Both the position numbers and the translations under genes were made by a program. 64,000 bases of DNA from the NCBI RefSeq assembly GCF_963667685.1, contig NZ_OY763930.1, forward strand, positions 1,781,501 through 1,845,500, given 5' to 3'. The notes under the pieces were generated by a model, which was given only the letters and a program-made list of their open reading frames with translations, was not told where the DNA came from and searched no databases. This document shows, one piece after another, positions 52,047 to 61,787 of the stretch. The DNA is from Maridesulfovibrio sp. (GTDB lineage: Bacteria; Desulfobacterota; Desulfovibrionia; Desulfovibrionales; Desulfovibrionaceae). Position 1 is the first letter of the stretch. Each line of letters begins with the position of its first letter.

Positions 52047-55000
52047 TCAGTCTTTATCCAGCTCAGCAAGAATCTTTGCTACATCAACATCATCAATTTG
52101 TTCACTATTGAGAAAGCGGTGGGCGTAGCGAAGATATATGCCGCTTTCTAGAAAGAGCCTGAACAAGTCTGGATCAAGGCGCTGAGCTTTAACCATCTCT
52201 GTCATTATTTTGATGGATTCATTTAATGTTTTGTTTTTCTTGTATGGCCTGTCACTGGCGGTTAGAGCTTCGAAAATATCGGCAATGGCAATAATGCGGG
52301 ATGGTATTGAAATTTCCTCTCCCTTCAGTCCGCGGGGATATCCTTTACCATCTAGCGTTTCATGGTGTGCTCCTGCATATCCCGGAATGTTAATCATGTG
52401 TGAAGGTAGAGGCAGAGTTTCCAGCATTCGGATAGTGATCACAATATGTTCATTGATTTTATCACGTTCCTCTGGAGTAAGAGTTCCGCGGGGGATACAT
52501 AGGTTGTATACCTCTCCCAGATTATAAATAAATGATGGTTCCTTAAGGGGCGCGCATGACTTGTTGCGGGGTTGGGCCGAAGGTCGCGTATTGATTACTT
52601 GCTCCGGCTTATCGGCAAGCAGTTTTTCAACACAGGGGAGTGCCTGCGGTGGATTGGGATAACGTTTAAGCTCTTGTTGACTGAGTCCCAGACGGTCATC
52701 AAGGTGGCGAATCCATGTTTTCCGGCTTATGGATTTAATCCGCTCAAGATCACTTTGTTCCATCTCCTCTCCGCCGATGTTGCAGGAGGCGACGAAAGCA
52801 AAGTCTTCCTGGATTTCTTTTTTCTTCATAAGCAGGGTACGTGATAATTTATTTTCATCACCACCATCCAAGAGATCTTTTAGATATTCTATTTCGGCGT
52901 CCCTAAGCAGAATCTCAAAACGGGTACGAATTTCATGGATGCGGTTGTAGATGGTTTCCAGTTTTGTCGCTTTGTCCACCACGTATTCCGGGCTGGTTAT
53001 TTTTCCGCAATCATGGAGCCATGAAGCTGTTGTGAATTCTTGCCACTGCTCCTGCGTGTCAAAGGAAAAATCAGCCATCCGCCCTTGACGGCTGGCAGAA
53101 GCTGCTTGAGCCAGCATGATTGACAGTTCGGGGACGCGTGCGCAATGGCCGCCGGTATATGGGGATTTAAAGTCGATGGCGGAAGCTATGATCTGGATAA
53201 ATGAATCCAGAAGTTCCTGTAGCGATTTCTCATGTGTCCCGATGGCAGCGGCCATAGAGGTTATGGATGTGGAAAGATCCCTGATCTCAGTTATATTGCT
53301 ATCTATTCCGCGCACTTTTTCATATCTGCGCTGAATAACTTTTTTACTTTCTTGCGATAACGCCCGTATGGGTTTGGTGAGGAAGCTTGAACCTACCCAA
53401 ACCAGAGGAGAGAGAAGTAGCAGCAGGTAAATTGAAAAAAACAGGGATATCCGTATTTTTTTCATATATGGCTGCATCGCAATGTCAAGCGGTATCAGCA
53501 TACCTAGAAAAACGTTTCCGCCATAATCCGATTTTATGCGGGCAAGGTAGCCGAGGTACTGCTCATCCTTTATGCTGAGAAATTGAAGCTTGCCATGTCT
53601 GGTTTCATTCGCGGCCAGTTTCAAAATATTGAGAGCCTTTCTTCCTGTTACCAGATTTTCATCTATATTCTGATTGCCGAACCATTTTGCGTTTAGCCAC
53701 TCCTTTTCCTCCTGCGAAACGGCAGCCATAGCTTTATTTATAATACCCGATAGTTGTGGAATATCCGGTCGGACAACGAAGTGCAGCCCCTGTTCAGGGG
53801 TTGGAATATTTATACCGAGCTGAATAAAACCGATGAAATTGGTATTTGCAAGGTAGCGCAACTCTGCAACCTTACCGATAACAGCATCGGCCTTTCCAAG
53901 TGCGACAGCCCTTATTCCATCAATAACCTTCATATTCACTTGCTTGATATCAGGGTAGTTTTCCTCGAGGTAAATAGCGGCAGGTGTGTTTTTCTCAATG
54001 GCAACTATTTTCCCATTGAGATCGGAAAGCGTGGACGGTTGCGGAGTATTCCGTTTTATCGCAATCCCCTCCCGAAGGGGCCTGTACGCATTTGTATAGA
54101 GTCCTAATTGCGGAGCTGTGTTTTTCTTTAATTGAGAATGAATCAGGTCTATTCGTTTATCTGTAAAAGACGGGAACTGGTTATCGACTGATTCAATACG
54201 CAAGTGAAATTTGCGCGCAATCAGGTTTAGAAAATCGACAGAATAGCCAACTTCAGCTTTGGCCGATGGTAGAGAAAAAGGGACGAGTGGTGCGCCGGAG
54301 ACATGTATAACCGGGTGTTTCGCAATAAAAGCATGCTCCTCACGGCTTAAATAAATTTTTTTATCAGTGGGTTTAGTGGCTGGAAGTACAGGTTTATTCG
54401 CTTTTGCAATAAGATTTCCCTGCTGATCGAAGAGAGAAACCAAACCTGATGGAGGCAGGTGCTGTTGATGAAGATAGTAAGAAATACCATCTAAAGACAT
54501 ATTGAGTGCAACAATCCTGTTTCCATTATCCATGCTCTTGGTGTAGCTAAAACCGGAAGTCTTGAGATTGGAGAAGAGATAAGGGCTTGTGCGGATGATC
54601 TTTCCGGAGGCGAGTGCTTCTGTAACCCAGGGACGTTCATGGGGAACGTAGTCTGTTTGTTCCTGTTTTTTTCTCCGTACAGTGAACTGGTGGTCCATGT
54701 ACGCTGTTGTTTTTATGCGTTTGCCGTTCTTTGTTTCTATCCGAATAATAGCCCAATCTTCTTTAGGGGAGGCATCAAGCGCCAACTTTGCATTTATGCT
54801 ACTGTTTAAGTTTACTATTTCAATTAAATTTCCGTTTTTAAATCCAACAGATATAGACAATGCCGGTGTTTGATTCATACAGCCGGTTATGAGCGATAAA
54901 GCCCTTTTGTCCAGTCTGCCGGACGGGTATTCATTTAATTCAGAAAAGTGGCTGAAAAGATTTATTAGATTTGCGCTCTGGTTATCCAGAGAACGCACAC

Positions 55001-55193
55001 GTTCATTAATGTTTACCGAAATGGAACGGAATGTTTTTTCAGCTGCTGTTTTAGCCAGATCCAAACTGAAGTAGTAATCCAATCCAATTGTCAGGCCCGC
55101 GATCAATGAACCTATGACCATAACAACACCCACCGCAAGAAAGCGTATAGGGATGGATTTGCCAGATGTTAGGATACGTAAAATAGATTTCAT
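52047..55193 (-). CDS. membrane HD-GYP phosphodiesterase with Cache-like and periplasmic binding-protein sensor domains
   Basis: A 1048-residue protein. A transmembrane helix at about 15-40, a Cache-like periplasmic region (about 45-275; NINERVRSLDNQSANLI, RPWVTEALASGKIIRTSPYL), an extracytoplasmic solute-binding-protein-3 domain (about 295-520; HPVIHVSGAPLVPFSLP, KADAVIGKVAELRYLANT), another Cache-like stretch, a second helix near 590, HAMP, and an HD-GYP domain: WLHDCGK, then HHETLDGKGYPRGL and ADIFEALTASDRPYKK. About 155 extra residues lie between HD and HHE compared with canonical HD-GYP proteins. HD-GYP domains hydrolyse cyclic di-GMP. Start ATG 55193 has GGAG five bases upstream. Its neighbours are rimK genes. 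Confidence 0.9.
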   Translation of the reverse strand: MKSILRILTSGKSIPIRFLAVGVVMVIGSLIAGLTIGLDYYFSLDLAKTAAEKTFRSISVNINERVRSLDNQSANLINLFSHFSELNEYPSGRLDKRALSLITGCMNQTPALSISVGFKNGNLIEIVNLNSSINAKLALDASPKEDWAIIRIETKNGKRIKTTAYMDHQFTVRRKKQEQTDYVPHERPWVTEALASGKIIRTSPYLFSNLKTSGFSYTKSMDNGNRIVALNMSLDGISYYLHQQHLPPSGLVSLFDQQGNLIAKANKPVLPATKPTDKKIYLSREEHAFIAKHPVIHVSGAPLVPFSLPSAKAEVGYSVDFLNLIARKFHLRIESVDNQFPSFTDKRIDLIHSQLKKNTAPQLGLYTNAYRPLREGIAIKRNTPQPSTLSDLNGKIVAIEKNTPAAIYLEENYPDIKQVNMKVIDGIRAVALGKADAVIGKVAELRYLANTNFIGFIQLGINIPTPEQGLHFVVRPDIPQLSGIINKAMAAVSQEEKEWLNAKWFGNQNIDENLVTGRKALNILKLAANETRHGKLQFLSIKDEQYLGYLARIKSDYGGNVFLGMLIPLDIAMQPYMKKIRISLFFSIYLLLLLSPLVWVGSSFLTKPIRALSQESKKVIQRRYEKVRGIDSNITEIRDLSTSITSMAAAIGTHEKSLQELLDSFIQIIASAIDFKSPYTGGHCARVPELSIMLAQAASASRQGRMADFSFDTQEQWQEFTTASWLHDCGKITSPEYVVDKATKLETIYNRIHEIRTRFEILLRDAEIEYLKDLLDGGDENKLSRTLLMKKKEIQEDFAFVASCNIGGEEMEQSDLERIKSISRKTWIRHLDDRLGLSQQELKRYPNPPQALPCVEKLLADKPEQVINTRPSAQPRNKSCAPLKEPSFIYNLGEVYNLCIPRGTLTPEERDKINEHIVITIRMLETLPLPSHMINIPGYAGAHHETLDGKGYPRGLKGEEISIPSRIIAIADIFEALTASDRPYKKNKTLNESIKIMTEMVKAQRLDPDLFRLFLESGIYLRYAHRFLNSEQIDDVDVAKILAELDKD

Positions 55194-55405
55194 TGTTGCT
55201 CCGAGCATTGGTCAGGTCTGGCCAAAACGGCCTGACATGGACCATATAAAAATGCTCGCTAAATGGTATGAAATTGAAGCGGGGGATATAGCTTCAAGCC
55301 CAGAGGGCGTCAATCTTTTCCGTCCTTTGATCTTTAGGGTCGTATTTCAACTACTCTGCAAAGTATCGGCAGTTGATAAATGCTTTTGATGATTAAGTGC
55401 AAATA

Positions 55406-56458
55406 TTACAAATACCCTTCTTCATATTGTTGCATTTTGGATTCAAATTCAAATTCACTTTGAAATGAATCAATAGCTGTTTCGGCTATATCCATGTCGC
55501 TTATCCCTGCAACATGGCAGACCGCGTCTCCTTTGTGGACGAGCGGGCTTTGCAGTTTTCCGATGATAACTCCGCTTGAGGGAGAAGTAATCTTATGCTC
55601 GGATTCCCCCAGAGGGTCAGTGACCAGACCAAGTATCTGTTTTTTCGTCACAATCTCGCCTAATTGAACATGGGGAAGGAATATTCCACTGGCGGAAGCC
55701 CGTGCCCATGTTGAATTTCTGGCGAGAATAGGCTGGGTGCATTTATTTTTTTGCTTTGCTTTCGGGAGCATGCCCAGCTGCCTGAGAACGGAAACTACGC
55801 CTCGGGTTCCGACCCTTATCGGGATTGGATCAAACTGCATGGACTGTCCCCCTTCGAATAAAATGAGAGGGATATTTTTTTCATATGCGGCCTTACGTAA
55901 AGAACCGTCACGGAGTTCAGCGTCCAGCACAACCGGTGTCCCGAAAGCCATGGCCATATCTTTAATGACAGGGTCGCTTATCACCGCTCGTATTTGAGGA
56001 AGATTATACCTGAAATTAGCCCCCGTATGGAAATCTATCCCATGTGTTGACCGGTCAACGACTTCTTCCATGAAAATAGCAGCTAATTGCCCGGTCAGCG
56101 ATCCTTTCGGTGAGCCGGGAAAAAATCTATTGAGATCTCGCCTGTCAGGCAGGTATCTGGTTCTATTTACAAAACCGAAGGTGTTCACAACCGGAACGGC
56201 GATCAGTGTTCCTCTCAGTGAATTCAGGAGTTTCATTTTGAGCAGACGGCGAATGATCTCAACACCGTTAATTTCGTCCCCATGTACTGCTCCGGACAAA
56301 AATACAGTGGGCCCTTGTATCCTGCCGTGAATAACATGGACATCCATATACAATTCATTACGGTTGTACATTTTCGCCGCGGCGATATTGACTGTCCGGC
56401 GGTGTCCCGGCGGTATTTCTTCTCCGGCGATACAGAAAGGGGACTGTTCTCTTCTCAT
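55406..56458 (-). CDS. succinylglutamate desuccinylase/aspartoacylase-family zinc protein
   Basis: A 350-residue zinc hydrolase-like protein: zinc ligands His59 and Glu62 in [17 protein letters not shown] and a third His in [14 protein letters not shown]; substrate-side Arg-rich [17 protein letters not shown]-terminal barrel-like part with [20 protein letters not shown]. It starts inside the rimK stop (ATGA), so it belongs to the rim operon. In this setting it may remove or trim amino-acid additions made by RimK rather than act in arginine catabolism; that is inference from position. Confidence 0.87.
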   Translation of the reverse strand: MRREQSPFCIAGEEIPPGHRRTVNIAAAKMYNRNELYMDVHVIHGRIQGPTVFLSGAVHGDEINGVEIIRRLLKMKLLNSLRGTLIAVPVVNTFGFVNRTRYLPDRRDLNRFFPGSPKGSLTGQLAAIFMEEVVDRSTHGIDFHTGANFRYNLPQIRAVISDPVIKDMAMAFGTPVVLDAELRDGSLRKAAYEKNIPLILFEGGQSMQFDPIPIRVGTRGVVSVLRQLGMLPKAKQKNKCTQPILARNSTWARASASGIFLPHVQLGEIVTKKQILGLVTDPLGESEHKITSPSSGVIIGKLQSPLVHKGDAVCHVAGISDMDIAETAIDSFQSEFEFESKMQQYEEGYL

Positions 56459-57366
56459 CGTACTCCACGTCCCTGATCAGGACTCTTAGGTGTTTTTCTT
56501 TTTTTCTCGATAAATTCGATAATCATCCCCGCAATGTCTTTGCCTGTTGATTTCTCGATGCCTTCCAGGCCGGGGGATGAGTTTATTTCCATTACCACAG
56601 GCCCGTGGTTAGAACGCAAAATATCTACTCCGGCCATGTGCAGTCCCATAATTTTGCAGGCTCTGACAGCTGTGGAACGCTCTTCGGGGGTTATCTTTAT
56701 AACTTTTGCCGTCCCGCCACGGTGAAGGTTGGACCTGAATTCGCCTTCCTTTCCTTTGCGCATCATGGAAGCAACAACTTTATCTCCTACAACAAGACAG
56801 CGAATGTCTTCACCTTTTGCTTCCTTTATGAATTCCTGTACCAGAATATTGGTATTCAACCCTCTGAAAGCTTCAATAACGCTGGAGGCGGCATTGTTGT
56901 TTTCGCACAGCACGACTCCAATCCCCTGCGTTCCCTCTAACAGTTTGACGACCAGAGGGGTGCCGCCGACCATTTCAATCAGATCTTCAGTATATTTAGT
57001 TGAATGGGAAAAGCCTGTGACCGGAAGGCCGATCCCCTTGCTGGCAAGTAGTTGCAGGCTGCGCAGTTTGTCTCTGGAACGCGAAATGGCTACCGACTCA
57101 TTTATGCAGTATACGTCCATCATCTCGAATTGACGCACAACAGCAGCTCCATAAAAAGTAATAGACGCTCCAATCCTGGGGATTACTGCATCTATGTCAG
57201 AGAGCTTCTCGCCGCGGTAGCTGATAGATGGTCTGTTGGAAGTGATATTCATGTAGCAACGCAGGGGGTCGATGACACTAACATTATGGCCGCGTTCTTC
57301 AGCTGCCTTGAATAGCGCTTGGGTTGAGTAAAGTTCAGCTTTTCTGGAAAGTATTACAATATTCAC
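56455..57366 (-). CDS. rimK: RimK-type ATP-grasp alpha-L-glutamate ligase
   Basis: A 303-residue ATP-grasp ligase close in size and motifs to RimK, which adds glutamates to the C-terminus of ribosomal protein S6: [68 protein letters not shown], and the metal-site [28 protein letters not shown]. Start is GTG 57366 overlapping the previous stop (TAGTG). In Pseudomonas RimK activity is tuned by c-di-GMP; a c-di-GMP phosphodiesterase gene lies downstream here. Confidence 0.93.
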   Translation of the reverse strand: MNIVILSRKAELYSTQALFKAAEERGHNVSVIDPLRCYMNITSNRPSISYRGEKLSDIDAVIPRIGASITFYGAAVVRQFEMMDVYCINESVAISRSRDKLRSLQLLASKGIGLPVTGFSHSTKYTEDLIEMVGGTPLVVKLLEGTQGIGVVLCENNNAASSVIEAFRGLNTNILVQEFIKEAKGEDIRCLVVGDKVVASMMRKGKEGEFRSNLHRGGTAKVIKITPEERSTAVRACKIMGLHMAGVDILRSNHGPVVMEINSSPGLEGIEKSTGKDIAGMIIEFIEKKRKTPKSPDQGRGVR

Positions 57367-57833
57367 TATTCCTCCATTTCTTTGCGGGCATGATATTTTG
57401 ATAGTTCTTTACCTAGAAGGTAGCTTTTAGCCGGACTAATCACAATATCATTATCCATAGCAGTTCGTCCAAGGAGCATGCGAAATTTCATTGTGTCCCT
57501 ATTGGTGAGTGTTAACTCGATATTCCGTTTCCTTTCTCCCAGAACGATTGGAGTTTTGATCACATAACGCTCTTCGCGATGTCCTCCTGAATCGGTAACA
57601 ACCCTTAAGTCATGAACTTCTGTTTCACAAATGACCGTAAATTTTTCATTACCTTGAATCGGGTGCATGCCGAACCTGACCATTCGGATATTTTCCTGTT
57701 CAAATGGTTCAACAAAATAAGCGTGAAGAGCTGATGTTCGAGCGCCAGAGTCAATTTTAACTTTGATAGCATTAATGCCAAGATCAGGAAGTGAAACCCA
57801 TTCGCGCCATCCTAATATGAGAGAATTTTTCAT
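57366..57833 (-). CDS. rimB: RimB-like retropepsin-fold protease (ATP-dependent zinc protease family)
   Basis: A 155-residue protein of the PF05618 type: [32 protein letters not shown] carries the aspartic-protease-like DSGA motif, and [31 protein letters not shown] the second conserved part. In Pseudomonas the rimABK operon pairs such a protease with RimK to reset S6 modification. First gene of a three-gene operon with rimK and the aspartoacylase-like gene, all overlapping by 1-4 bases. ATG 57833 has AAGAG upstream. Confidence 0.9.
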   Translation of the reverse strand: MKNSLILGWREWVSLPDLGINAIKVKIDSGARTSALHAYFVEPFEQENIRMVRFGMHPIQGNEKFTVICETEVHDLRVVTDSGGHREERYVIKTPIVLGERKRNIELTLTNRDTMKFRMLLGRTAMDNDIVISPAKSYLLGKELSKYHARKEMEE

Positions 57834-57877
57834 ATACTCTTCTTAGGACAACGGTAATAGCTTTTCAAGGGCTAAAA

Positions 57878-57994
57878 ATGCCTAAAATCGTATTATGCGA
57901 TGTTGAAAAATCATTTATTGAAAAAATGAGAGAAGATTATATCTTGTGCTTAGTTACAGATATAAATATGGAAGCGATGATTCTTTTACTATAA
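57878..57994 (+). CDS. hypothetical 38-residue ORF upstream of the MscS-type gene
   Basis: ATG 57878 with AAGGG six bases before it to TAA 57992-57994, reading MPKIVLCDVEKSFIEKMRED and ending MEAMILLL. The first half looks protein-like, the end does not, so it may be a truncated gene remnant or chance in the divergent rimB/mscS promoter region. Confidence 0.25.
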   Translation: MPKIVLCDVEKSFIEKMREDYILCLVTDINMEAMILLL

Positions 57995-58051
57995 ATTGTT
58001 TTATCTTAATTGAGATTATAATAAGTTTTGCAGTGATATGCAGAGGTTCAA

Positions 58052-60361
58052 ATGACAAAAGATATAAATATTGGATACATGAAATATGTTTCGGCACTGT
58101 TTTGTGCTTTTCTGATCCTAACAGCTTCACTTACAGCATTTGCAAATCCAGATTATGAATTTCTAAAAAACAGAGTTCAGAATTATCAGGCTTTCGAAGC
58201 TGAAGAACTTGCAACATATTCGGTTGTTGAAGAACTGATAATTCTATCACAGAAGGAGTATGCCAAGCTGTTGCAACGCTCCAAGATTATAATCTTTTCT
58301 GAAAGAGCTTCCGCTAATTCTCCCATAGAGAGGAAATTTGTTAAAAATACCCTGAACGATTTAAAAGATGATATTCAGGGGATTGTCATTAAGCTAGGCA
58401 ATGCCAAGGCTGAATGTTTATCCAGAATAGAAGTGCTCAAATCATTTGAGCAGCTCTCTTCCAGCATGCCGGACGGCACACCTGAAGACTTGAAAGCTCT
58501 TTACCGGGAAAGATCCAAGTCTGTATATGAATTGCGCATGAAATCCATGAAGCAGCTATCCAGAATAGATCTGTTGCACTCCCAAGGCATCAGAATGCTT
58601 GATCGGATAGAAAAGATCGAGAGCGGGGAAAAACAGAACCTGTTTGAGCTTTGGAAGGCATATCTTCTTACCGGAAGGGCTCCTGTCTTCAGTTCTGAAT
58701 TTTGGAATGCATCTTTTCCAGTACAAAATTGGGTTCAGCTTAGGACTTCTGAAATTATTTCCGCCATTCAGGAGTACAATAACAATTGGATTAAGCATTT
58801 ATCCGTTTTTATTGTAGTTACATTTAGTGCCTTCTTTATTAAAAATTTGATCAGAAAACATCTGACATGGAGATATTCCATTCTCCATGAACACCGCAAA
58901 ATAAAGATATATTCATTAGTGGCGCTCATCAGTATATCTTTATGTATTGCGAATGTTATTGTTTTTCCAACTACAATGGAATTGCCCCTCTATTTATATT
59001 TCTGTATTTTTTTCTATTCAATTCTAAGGCTTTCAAAATATATCTCCCGTGATAAATTTCTCATAACCAGCGGTAGCTTCAGGCTGTCCATGCTGTTCTT
59101 TCTGAGCGTGTCTATGCTCGCGTTACATGTTCCCAGTCAGGTTATTACTGTATTTATAGTGTGTTTTACTGTTGTTGCGTGGTCTTTAAGTTCCATAACT
59201 GCTTGGCGCAGGAATAGATTCAAAGGCCTTCTCAGGACTGCGGGAAAAACGGGTGTTATGACACCGCTTGTTTTACTGGCTTTTCTGGGATTCGGCAGAT
59301 TGGCTTGTTTGGCTGCAATTCTTTGGTGTCTGGGTGTTTTTATAAGATCTTTTGGAAGATTATGGGGTCAGATCTTATTTGTAAGTACAGAAAAGGGTGA
59401 AAAACTTCTTAAAGGTTTGATAAGCGGTCTGGCCGTTCCTCTGGGATGGGGAATATCCTTTTCCATCGTATATTATTGGCTTTCCACCTTCTTTGGTCCC
59501 ACGGCAATGGATGATGTCATGGAGAGGAAGATTACCATTTATGGATTTGCCCTTACAGTTGAGAGTATGGTTTCTCTGGCAGTCTTATTTTTCATTACAA
59601 AGAGCTGTGTTGCGGCCTTTAACGTTTCGATCGAACATGTCGGGGGCAAGTGGCCCAGAGGTAAAAGAGGTGCAATTCCCTCAATGCAAACTCTTTTTAC
59701 CTACAGCGTATGGTCTTTATTCGTGATAATTTCCATGCGGGTGCTCGGGGTGAATCTGACGAGCATAGCAGTTATTGCCGGTGGTCTTAGTGTCGGGATT
59801 GGGTTCGGTCTTCAAAATATTGTCAACAATTTCATTAGCGGGCTTATTTTATTATTTGGCAGGTCAATACAGCAAGGTGATGTGATCGAGCTGGCAGGGC
59901 TTTGGTGCACAGTCCAGAAAATAAACATCAGGACAACCGTTGTAGAAACTTTCGAAAACGCAGTCATTATGATTCCCAACTCAGACCTTGTCACCACCCA
60001 GATGACCAACTGGACCAAGAACAGTTCAACTTTGCGCCGGGACATAGTCGTGGGTGTTGCCTACGGTTCAGATATTGAAAAAGTAAAGCAGACCCTTCTG
60101 GCAGTAGCCGGTAATGCAGAACATGTTCTTAATGTCCCTGAACCTTTTGTTGTGTTCAGCAATTTTGGCTCAAGCAGTCTGGATTTCATTTTGCGTATCT
60201 GGATCGACGACATCGATTACTCTATCAGGGCTCTGTCTGATCTCAGATTCGAAATAGACAATAATTTCCGTAAAGAGGGTATTGAGATTGCTTTCCCCCA
60301 AATGGATGTTCATGTTAAAAATTTTCCTGCGAGCAAACATATAAAGGATAAGTCAGAATAA
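58052..60361 (+). CDS. large MscS-family mechanosensitive channel (MscK/YjeP-like)
   Basis: A 769-residue inner-membrane channel: signal peptide (YVSALFCAFLILTASLTAFA), about 200 residues of periplasmic coiled coil, roughly ten transmembrane helices, and a C-terminal MscS core with VIAGGLSVGIGFGLQNIVNNFISGLILLFGRSIQQGDVIEL and the beta domain VVETFENAVIMIPNSDLVTTQMTNW. It releases solutes on hypo-osmotic shock. ATG 58052 has AGAGG upstream. Monocistronic or upstream of corA, from which it is separated by 204 bases. Confidence 0.93.
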   Translation: MTKDINIGYMKYVSALFCAFLILTASLTAFANPDYEFLKNRVQNYQAFEAEELATYSVVEELIILSQKEYAKLLQRSKIIIFSERASANSPIERKFVKNTLNDLKDDIQGIVIKLGNAKAECLSRIEVLKSFEQLSSSMPDGTPEDLKALYRERSKSVYELRMKSMKQLSRIDLLHSQGIRMLDRIEKIESGEKQNLFELWKAYLLTGRAPVFSSEFWNASFPVQNWVQLRTSEIISAIQEYNNNWIKHLSVFIVVTFSAFFIKNLIRKHLTWRYSILHEHRKIKIYSLVALISISLCIANVIVFPTTMELPLYLYFCIFFYSILRLSKYISRDKFLITSGSFRLSMLFFLSVSMLALHVPSQVITVFIVCFTVVAWSLSSITAWRRNRFKGLLRTAGKTGVMTPLVLLAFLGFGRLACLAAILWCLGVFIRSFGRLWGQILFVSTEKGEKLLKGLISGLAVPLGWGISFSIVYYWLSTFFGPTAMDDVMERKITIYGFALTVESMVSLAVLFFITKSCVAAFNVSIEHVGGKWPRGKRGAIPSMQTLFTYSVWSLFVIISMRVLGVNLTSIAVIAGGLSVGIGFGLQNIVNNFISGLILLFGRSIQQGDVIELAGLWCTVQKINIRTTVVETFENAVIMIPNSDLVTTQMTNWTKNSSTLRRDIVVGVAYGSDIEKVKQTLLAVAGNAEHVLNVPEPFVVFSNFGSSSLDFILRIWIDDIDYSIRALSDLRFEIDNNFRKEGIEIAFPQMDVHVKNFPASKHIKDKSE

Positions 60362-60565
60362 AATATGCCGTAGCCGGGACGCTTTACCATTTGGAGTTAT
60401 TGCCGGAACTATACCTCAGGGCGATAAGGTATATGGCTTCAATAGAGCTGAGGATCTACTCTCGGAGTAGGGGATTGTTATGGGACTTCGTTTTGACGAA
60501 ATTAGGTTTTCGTTGTTCTTTGAACTGCGAAAATGGTCCAATTCTACAGATAACAAGGGGGAATC
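60362..60565 (+). promoter_or_regulatory. corA 5' region with hairpins
   Basis: A 204-base gap. CTACTC-TCG-GAGTAG at about 60458-60472 is a perfect 6-bp hairpin, and TACC/GGTA pairs flank 60412-60431. A magnesium riboswitch would be expected before some Mg transporters, but the M-box consensus is not recognisable here. The start site is preceded by AAGGGGG at about 60554-60560. Confidence 0.3.
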
Positions 60566-61630
60566 ATGGCAAGATTTTTAAATAATAAAGATCAAAAAGC
60601 GGGCATGCCTCCCGGTTCTCTGGTTTTTACAGGGCAGCACAAAATATCTGAACCCCAAATAAGGGTTACGGAGTACAGCAGTTCCGACTTGGAAGAAACA
60701 GCTTTGGAATCAGTAAATGATATTCCGGAATGTCCTGCGCAGACTAAGCGGATGTGGTTGAACCTTGACGGAATCCACGACGCAGAGGTCATAAAAAGAA
60801 TCGGGGACAGCTTCAATCTATCTCCTCTGGTAATGGAAGATATCTTGGATACTGGGCAACGGCCTTTTGTTGAGGATTATCAGGATCAGATATTTACGAC
60901 TCTGAAATTGTTGATAGCAGGCAGTCCAGAGCAAAAAGTGTTTACTGAACAAATCAGTTTTGTTTTGGGCGAAAACTTCCTGATATCATTTCAGGAGCAG
61001 CCGAACCCAACTTTTGACCCGGTTCGTAAAAGGCTTATGAAGCACAAAAGTAAAATCAGAAATTACGGGCCGGATTATCTGTTTTACACCCTTGTGGACA
61101 GCGTTCTCGAAAATTACCTGAAAGTAGTGGAAGTAATGGGCGAGAGGATCGAGGATCTGGAAGAGGAAGTTACAGACGAGCCTTCAAAGGAGCATCTTGA
61201 AAGCATCAACTTCTATCGGCGTGAAATTGCTTATATTCGTAAAGCCATCAGGCCGGTACGGGAAATAATATTGAAATTGAATAAGCTTGATTCAGAATTT
61301 ATTGCTGATGAAACACTGATCTACATGAAAGATCTGCCGAACATGATAGATCAAGCTCTGGATTCATTGGAAATTTATAAAGATATTCTGGGCGACCTGT
61401 TCACAACTTATAATATGTATATGGCTACCCGTTTAAATGAGACCATGAAATTTCTAACGGTTTTCTCAACAATCTTTATTCCGTTAACTTTTTTAGCGGG
61501 GATTTACGGTATGAATTTCGATTTCATACCCGAGCTTCACTATAAAAGCGGATACTACGTTTTGCTCTGTCTTATGATTGCCATAGCAATTGCTATGCTT
61601 GTGTTTTTTAGAAAGAGAAAATGGATATAA
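60566..61630 (+). CDS. corA: CorA-family magnesium/cobalt transporter
   Basis: A 354-residue CorA protein: large cytoplasmic N-terminal funnel (about 1-285, with the long stalk helix EEVTDEPSKEHLESINFYRREIAYIRKAI) and two C-terminal transmembrane helices, the first followed by the signature YGMNF and the loop FIPELHYKSG (MPEL-like). It ends with a basic FFRKRKW tail typical of CorA. ATG 60566 is preceded by AAGGGGG. Forms pentameric Mg2+ channels. Confidence 0.95.
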   Translation: MARFLNNKDQKAGMPPGSLVFTGQHKISEPQIRVTEYSSSDLEETALESVNDIPECPAQTKRMWLNLDGIHDAEVIKRIGDSFNLSPLVMEDILDTGQRPFVEDYQDQIFTTLKLLIAGSPEQKVFTEQISFVLGENFLISFQEQPNPTFDPVRKRLMKHKSKIRNYGPDYLFYTLVDSVLENYLKVVEVMGERIEDLEEEVTDEPSKEHLESINFYRREIAYIRKAIRPVREIILKLNKLDSEFIADETLIYMKDLPNMIDQALDSLEIYKDILGDLFTTYNMYMATRLNETMKFLTVFSTIFIPLTFLAGIYGMNFDFIPELHYKSGYYVLLCLMIAIAIAMLVFFRKRKWI

Positions 61631-61715
61631 CACGGTGTGCCAACCTGTCCTGAAAGAGTCACCTGTTCTCCCTGTGCGTGTGGTCCGGTTTATGAAACAG
61701 GATCATCTTTTTTTA

Positions 61716-61765
61716 GTGTAAGGCTTAAACTTTCTGATTGTGCTAAGCCCAACATAGCCTTACAC
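61716..61765 (+). promoter_or_regulatory. leader with two mutually exclusive hairpins before the NtrC-type gene
   Basis: GTGTAAGGCT (61716-61725) is a perfect complement of AGCCTTACAC (61756-61765). The overlapping GGCTTA (61722-61727) also pairs with TAAGCC (61744-61749). Only one of the two stems can form at a time, and the outer one ends six bases before the ribosome-binding site GAGAGGAG of the next gene. Confidence 0.45.
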
Positions 61766-61787
61766 AGCCTGAGAGGAGTAGTCGTCT

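Noticed and set aside
60362-60565. Magnesium riboswitch (M-box) before corA
   Set aside because: Hairpins are present but the conserved M-box core was not recognisable; left as an unassigned leader.
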